This document shows, piece by piece, positions 60,210 to 64,000 of a stretch of DNA of 64,000 nt. Location of the stretch: positions 1-64,000 of the forward strand of contig JBJXGX010000216.1 in NCBI GenBank assembly GCA_046160305.1. Reading direction: 5' to 3'. The notes below the pieces were generated by a model. It was not told the origin of the DNA and ran no database searches. It saw nothing but the letters and a program-made list of their open reading frames with translations. Made by a program: the position numbers and the translations under genes. Origin of the DNA: SHXR01 sp046160305 (GTDB lineage Bacteria > Pseudomonadota > Gammaproteobacteria > Burkholderiales > SG8-39). Positions within the stretch are counted from its first letter, which is position 1, and every line of letters starts with the position of its first letter.

Positions 60210-61357
60210 TTCAACTGCTTGTGCAGGAGCGTGAGAATCCGTTTGGCGGTGCCGGAGGTGTCCACCGCGCCTTCCTTGTTCAGCACCTGGACGTGACTCG
60301 CATCGGCGGACGAACGATTGATAAGCACGCGGTACTGCGCCGCGGTCGACGAGCGGTCGCTCGCGCCGATGCCGAATACACGTGCGAAGAAGCCCGGCTT
60401 CTCCATCGGCTCGTCTTCCTTGAGATCGACATAGCGGACGTAGTAAAGACCCTTGGACCTGTCGCGGTCCTCGACCGTGAAGCCGACCCGGTCCAGGACC
60501 AGCCCGACCCGCCGCCATGCACGATCGAACGGTTCATCCAGGTAGAGCTCGCCCGCGCCATCGGCGCCGCCTTTCAGCTGCGCGCGTTCCGGCACAACGG
60601 GGGCTGCGGCGACAAGTTCCTTCGCGCGTGCCTCATCGGTGCCAAGGCGGGCCATCAGGCGGCGGAGAAATTCTGCTTCCAACTCGCGACTTGGTTCGCG
60701 CGGTTCCCACATCGTGCCTTCCTGCCCGCGCGCGCTGTTGATGATGCGCTCGACCATGCCACGATGGCTGATGTAGATCTCGGTCGACTTGCCGTCCGGG
60801 GATCGTTCGAGGCGCGTCCGGAACTTGTCGCGCTCACCGGTCGAGTAAGCGGTGTCAAGCACCCGACCGAGAATGCTGCGAATGCCGTCATTGGGAATCT
60901 TCGCGCGGTCTTCCGCCCAATCGGTTTCCATCACGCCGGCTTCGGGCCGGTCGGTACGAATGATGAATCCGCTTTCCTGCCAGAACTCGCGCACCACCGG
61001 CCACAATTTCTCGGCGGAGTCCTGCACCACCAGCCAGCGCTCGCCGCCCGCCCGCTCGATCCTGGAGCGTGAACTGTCCGGCAGGATGTCCGTCGATCCC
61101 GGTCGTGGCAACGCGCTGCGATCGGCGGTGTAGGTCGAGAGTGTCGCGGTGCCGGGTTGGACCGAACCCCCATCGGGGACGTTGTAGCGGTCGTCGCGTC
61201 CGGGTCGCGTCAGGTCTGGCGGCACATCGAGCGAAGGAACCTTGCCGGCGGATTTGTAATCGATACCCGGGCCGCTCGTCATGCCGCATGCGGCCAACGC
61301 CAGCGTGACCGCGAATCCAAGCGCGATACGCCGGCCTCTATAACACCCAACACCCAT
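60206..61357 (-). CDS. bamC: Outer membrane assembly lipoprotein BamC (NlpB)
   Basis: 383 residues. A lipoprotein signal (MGVGCYRGRRIALGFAVTLALAAC, lipobox LAAC) is followed by the unstructured N-terminal stretch 'IDYKSAGKVPSLDVPPDLTRP' that binds BamD, and two helix-grip domains (about 105-235 and 260-383; 'RWLVVQDSAEKLWPVVREFWQESGFIIRTDRPEAGVMETDW' and 'FDRAWRRVGLVLDRVGFTVEDRDRSKGLYYVRYVD'). It assists outer-membrane protein insertion. ATG 61357 forms TGATG with the dapA stop. It precedes the MBL gene with a four-base overlap. A GTG at 61360 is an alternative start. Confidence 0.92.
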   Translation of the reverse strand: MGVGCYRGRRIALGFAVTLALAACGMTSGPGIDYKSAGKVPSLDVPPDLTRPGRDDRYNVPDGGSVQPGTATLSTYTADRSALPRPGSTDILPDSSRSRIERAGGERWLVVQDSAEKLWPVVREFWQESGFIIRTDRPEAGVMETDWAEDRAKIPNDGIRSILGRVLDTAYSTGERDKFRTRLERSPDGKSTEIYISHRGMVERIINSARGQEGTMWEPREPSRELEAEFLRRLMARLGTDEARAKELVAAAPVVPERAQLKGGADGAGELYLDEPFDRAWRRVGLVLDRVGFTVEDRDRSKGLYYVRYVDLKEDEPMEKPGFFARVFGIGASDRSSTAAQYRVLINRSSADASHVQVLNKEGAVDTSGTAKRILTLLHKQLK

Positions 61358-62280
61358 CACGCCCGCCCTTCCACGACCCGCAACCCGCCCTGGGCGACCA
61401 CACCCGCCTGTCGCATCGCCTCGCGCACGACATCCTGGAACTGCGCCGACATGGGCACCAAGGGCAACCGGATCCCACCTTCGATGAGCCCCATTTGCGC
61501 GACCGCCCATTTCACGGGGATGGGGTTTGCTTCGACAAACAGCTTGGTGTGGAGCCCAAGCAATTTGAAGTTGATTTCGCGCGCCTTCACGACCTCGCCC
61601 GCCAATCCCGCCGTACACATCTCGTGCATCGCGCGCGGCGCGACATTGGCGGTGACCGAAATCACGCCGTGCCCACCCATGAGGATCAAGGCGAGACAGG
61701 TCGCGTCATCACCGCTGTAGACGGTGAAATCACGCGGCGCGCGACGAATAAGATCGGTACAACGTTCGATGTTGCCGGTGGCGTCCTTGATGCCGACAAT
61801 GCCGGGCACTTCCGCCAATCGCAGCATCGTGTCGTTCTGCAGATCCGCCACGGTGCGTCCCGGAACGTTGTAGACGATCATGGGGATGTTGACCTTCTCG
61901 GCAATCGCGCGGAAGTGGCGGTACAGCCCTTCCTGCGTTGGGCGATTGTAGTAGGGCACGACCGACAGGCTTGCATCCGCACCCGCCTTCTTCGCCGATT
62001 CGCTGAGCTCGATCGCCTCGGCAGTGGAATTGGCGCCGGTGCCCGCGATGATCGGAATGCGACCGGCGGCGTGCTCCACCGCGACGCGTATGAGGTCTTT
62101 ATGCTCGTCGAAGTTGACCGTCGGTGATTCGCCCGTGGTGCCCACCACCACGATGCCATCGGTGCCCTCGGTGATATGAAAATCAATGAGGGACTTGAAT
62201 CGACCGACATCAAGACGCCCGTCCTCCAGCATCGGAGTGACGATCGCGACAAGACTCCCGGTAATGCGCTTGTAGGCCAT
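61357..62280 (-). CDS. dapA: 4-hydroxy-tetrahydrodipicolinate synthase
   Basis: 307 residues. Catalytic residues of DHDPS are all present: T48/T49 in 'VVGTTGES', Y110/Y111 in 'VPYYNRP', Y137 and R142 in 'IVYNVPGRT', and Schiff-base K165 in 'IVGIKDATGN'. It condenses pyruvate with aspartate semialdehyde for lysine and peptidoglycan synthesis. ATG 62280 has AGGAG seven bases before it; the ATG at 62295 would lose this spacing. It heads dapA-bamC-MBL. This protein is clearly different from the degenerate DapA-family protein at 8891. Confidence 0.95.
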   Translation of the reverse strand: MAYKRITGSLVAIVTPMLEDGRLDVGRFKSLIDFHITEGTDGIVVVGTTGESPTVNFDEHKDLIRVAVEHAAGRIPIIAGTGANSTAEAIELSESAKKAGADASLSVVPYYNRPTQEGLYRHFRAIAEKVNIPMIVYNVPGRTVADLQNDTMLRLAEVPGIVGIKDATGNIERCTDLIRRAPRDFTVYSGDDATCLALILMGGHGVISVTANVAPRAMHEMCTAGLAGEVVKAREINFKLLGLHTKLFVEANPIPVKWAVAQMGLIEGGIRLPLVPMSAQFQDVVREAMRQAGVVAQGGLRVVEGRA

Positions 62281-62340
62281 GAGTGTGCTCCTCATTGGTC
62301 CGCCGCCAGCTGCAAGCGAGTGGCAACGGGGTCCGTGATT

Positions 62341-62892
62341 TTAGTCCAATCCCTCCGGACCCGGCGGCATATCACCAATTCGCACGCCGCAGTAACGCTG
62401 AACGATCGCGGGCTTCGGATCGTTGACCCGACCTTGCTCGAACGCTACCACGCTTAAGGTGCCTGCGAACGCTGCCGGCAGCTCGCCTGGTTTCAGCAGG
62501 AAAGCCGGATTCGACGGGCGTCCGTAACGCTCGTTCCCGATCATGAACGTCTCGTAGATCAACAGTCCGCCTTCGCGCAACGACGCGCTGATTGAACCGA
62601 ACAACGGGCGATGCAGATAGTTCGTGATGATCACGATATCGAACGATGCGGGCGCGAACGGCCACGGCGCACCTTCCAGATCGGCGATCAAGGTCTCGAC
62701 ACGAGGCACGTCCGCCAACGATGCGAGCGCGTTTGCATCCCGATCGACCGCGGTGACGGCATATCCCCGTTGCGCACAGGCCCGTGCATGACGCCCCGCA
62801 CCGCACGCGAGATCGAGAACTTTGCGACGGGTGCCCGCGACGCCGATCCAGCGGAGAACCCAGAGTGATGCGACTTCATCGCCGTGCATCAT
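62341..62892 (-). CDS. Class I SAM-dependent methyltransferase (TehB-like)
   Basis: About 183 residues. Motif I is 'KVLDLACGAGRHARACAQRGYAVTAVDRD', motif II 'ETLIADLEGAPWPFAPASFDIVIITNYLHRPLF', and 'SLREGGLLIYETFM' follows. This is a small cytoplasmic methyltransferase of the TehB/Ubie-like kind; the target molecule is unknown. Start choice: ATG 62892 or ATG 62889, or GTG 62898. The 44-residue membrane protein ends ten bases upstream of this start on the same strand, and dapA follows 60 bases downstream in the same direction. Confidence 0.86.
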   Translation of the reverse strand: MMHGDEVASLWVLRWIGVAGTRRKVLDLACGAGRHARACAQRGYAVTAVDRDANALASLADVPRVETLIADLEGAPWPFAPASFDIVIITNYLHRPLFGSISASLREGGLLIYETFMIGNERYGRPSNPAFLLKPGELPAAFAGTLSVVAFEQGRVNDPKPAIVQRYCGVRIGDMPPGPEGLD

Positions 62893-62901
62893 CCGCACCC
62901 G

Positions 62902-63036
62902 CTACATGCAGAACCACAGGAGATTGCCAAGATTGATGATGAAGTCCGGATGAAGATAAGCGCGGAACGCGATGACGATGATCACCGCGACCACAAGGAG
63001 ACCGATGCCCGAAAGAATTTTTTCGCGAGCCATCAT
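62902..63036 (-). CDS. Small single-pass membrane protein (44 residues)
   Basis: The frame from ATG ATG at 63036-63031 to TAG at 62904-62902 encodes 44 residues with basic start (MMAREKILSGIG), one membrane helix (about 9-24, 'SGIGLLVVAVIIVIAF') and the tail 'LHPDFIINLGNLLWFCM'. Charge distribution and hydrophobicity are those of a real membrane peptide, and codon use follows the local GC-rich pattern. It lies ten bases upstream of the methyltransferase start on the same strand. The ribosome-binding site is weak. No family is recognised with confidence. Confidence 0.62.
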   Translation of the reverse strand: MMAREKILSGIGLLVVAVIIVIAFRAYLHPDFIINLGNLLWFCM

Positions 63037-63147
63037 GGAGATTCGAATTCACCGACGAGGTTTGACGACGCTGACAGCCAGCCACCCGGAACAATCGCTT
63101 GTGAGAATGATACCCCCGCGCATCCAACCCTGGCTCGCACGAGATGA

Positions 63148-64000
63148 TCAGCTCGAGGATCTCCGCGTCCAACGGCGGAGCAGCAACGCGTTGGCCACGA
63201 CCGACACCGACGAGAGCGCCATGGCGGCGCCGGCCAGTGCCGGATTGAGAAATCCGAATGCAGCCACCGGGATCGCAAGCACGTTGTACCCGAATGCGAA
63301 GGCGAGGTTCTGACGCACCTTTCGCATCGTTGCGCGCGACAACTCGATCGCATCGGCCACGCCGCTGATGTCCGCGCGGATCAATGTGATCCCCGCGCTT
63401 TGGACCGCCACATCCGACCCCGCGCCCATCGCAAAGCTCACATCGGCCGCGGCCAGCGCCGGCGCATCATTGACGCCGTCACCCGCCATCGCTACCGGCG
63501 TGCCACCCGCTTTCAACGTCGTGACGCGGGCCGCCTTGTCCTCGGGCAGCACCTCGGCTTCGAATCGTGCAATGCCGAGCGCGCGGGCGATAGGCTCCGC
63601 CGCGCGCGCGCGATCACCGGTCATCATCAAGACCTCGACACCGAGTCGGCGCAGCCTGTCTATTCCCGCGCGGGAAGTCGGACGAAGCTGATCGGCCAGC
63701 TCGAACCAGCCAAGTATCTTCTCGTCGTCCGCAACCCCGACGAGGGAGCGGGTAGGGTCGGCGTCCTGCATCGACACAGCCTCGCCGCCACGCCGGTCCA
63801 ATTCCCGCATGTAGGCAGCCGACCCGAGCCAGATCCTTCGCCGGTTCCGTCGAGCATCGACCAGGACGCCATGCATTCCTTTGCCAGCCACCGAAGTGAG
63901 ATCGCCAGCCGGTTCGATGTCGACGCCCTGGCTGCTTGCATAACGCACGATCGCCCGCGATAACGGATGCTCCGATCCTTGCGCGATCGCGACACCCGCC
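63148..64000 (-). CDS. copA: Copper-type P1B-ATPase, C-terminal part (gene cut at window end)
   Basis: The visible part (about 284 residues) is the C-terminal half of a heavy-metal P-type ATPase. Marks in reading order: 'SEHPLSRAI' (the nucleotide-binding SEHPL), 'AGKGMHGVL', the hinge 'VEVLMMTGDRARAAEPIARALGI', 'VAMAGDGVNDAPALAAADVSFAMGAGSDVAVQSAG', and the final helices with 'RQNLAFAFGYNVLAIPVAA', whose YN pair, together with the last-helix 'MALSSVSVVANALLL' (MxxSS), fits Cu+ specificity. The phosphorylation motif and metal-binding domains lie beyond the window. The 111-base gap 63037-63147 shows nothing supported. Confidence 0.93.
   Translation of the reverse strand, partial: AGVAIAQGSEHPLSRAIVRYASSQGVDIEPAGDLTSVAGKGMHGVLVDARRNRRRIWLGSAAYMRELDRRGGEAVSMQDADPTRSLVGVADDEKILGWFELADQLRPTSRAGIDRLRRLGVEVLMMTGDRARAAEPIARALGIARFEAEVLPEDKAARVTTLKAGGTPVAMAGDGVNDAPALAAADVSFAMGAGSDVAVQSAGITLIRADISGVADAIELSRATMRKVRQNLAFAFGYNVLAIPVAAFGFLNPALAGAAMALSSVSVVANALLLRRWTRRSSS

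Overview
The window is GC-rich, densely coded chromosomal DNA. It looks like a betaproteobacterium (Burkholderiales/Rhodocyclales-like), judging from the dapA-bamC-MBL gene order, the BoxR/BoxC/BoxB and benzoate-CoA ligase set, the korAB plus GltD-like korC arrangement, and standalone NnrDE, RoxA-type and YciB genes. No rRNA, tRNA, CRISPR array, insertion sequence or prophage gene was seen. The species cannot be fixed from the sequence alone.

Layout. 1-0.7 kb: end of aconitase and a BamE-like lipoprotein. 0.8-11 kb: an aromatic meta-cleavage region. A seven-gene minus-strand run (methylmalonate-semialdehyde dehydrogenase, 2-aminomuconic/2-hydroxymuconic semialdehyde dehydrogenase, alpha/beta hydrolase, FAH-family enzyme, FMN reductase, 2-oxopent-4-enoate hydratase, 4-oxalocrotonate decarboxylase) lies divergent to 3-hydroxyanthranilate 3,4-dioxygenase, an odd DapA-family aldolase/lyase and an MFS carrier. 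11-16 kb: an AttEFGH-type ABC export operon with the two permeases fused, and an outer-membrane-like protein. 16.7-23.1 kb: aerobic benzoyl-CoA (box) pathway genes bclA, a flavodoxin, boxR, boxC and boxB, with two TGCA-N6-TGCA BoxR-type operator candidates. 23-27 kb: a fused double SDR with a MarR regulator, then a Gln-type thiol dioxygenase overlapping an atypical crotonase. 27-31.7 kb: 2-oxoacid:ferredoxin oxidoreductase korCAB with a TetR-type palindrome upstream. 32-35.8 kb: M14 peptidase, AhpD-like protein, MsrB, YciB, BolA, parvulin. 35.9-46.3 kb: purL, a winged-helix/AsmA membrane protein, a fused 5-oxoprolinase. 46.4-47.9 kb: alkA-ogt alkylation repair. 47.9-52.9 kb: EamA carrier, L-2-hydroxyglutarate oxidase-like enzyme and a TRAP transporter. 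53-59.4 kb: NnrDE, an SbmA/YddA-like ABC protein, SlyD, a peroxiredoxin, a ribosomal-oxygenase-like cupin and a DUF7931-like protein. 59.4-64 kb: dapA-bamC-MBL operon, a methyltransferase, a 44-residue membrane protein and the C-terminal part of a CopA-like P-type ATPase.

How the genes may work together (inference): the first 27 kb is an aromatic-acid island that feeds 2-aminomuconate/catechol-type intermediates and benzoyl-CoA to central metabolism. The ferredoxin-linked korCAB may connect electrons to reductive steps. The usual partners BoxA, BoxD, ACMS decarboxylase, 2-aminomuconate deaminase and the HOA aldolase/acetaldehyde dehydrogenase pair are not in the window and would have to lie elsewhere or be replaced. 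Several intergenic gaps carry short 9-bp-period tandem repeats or long inverted repeats that no gene explains.
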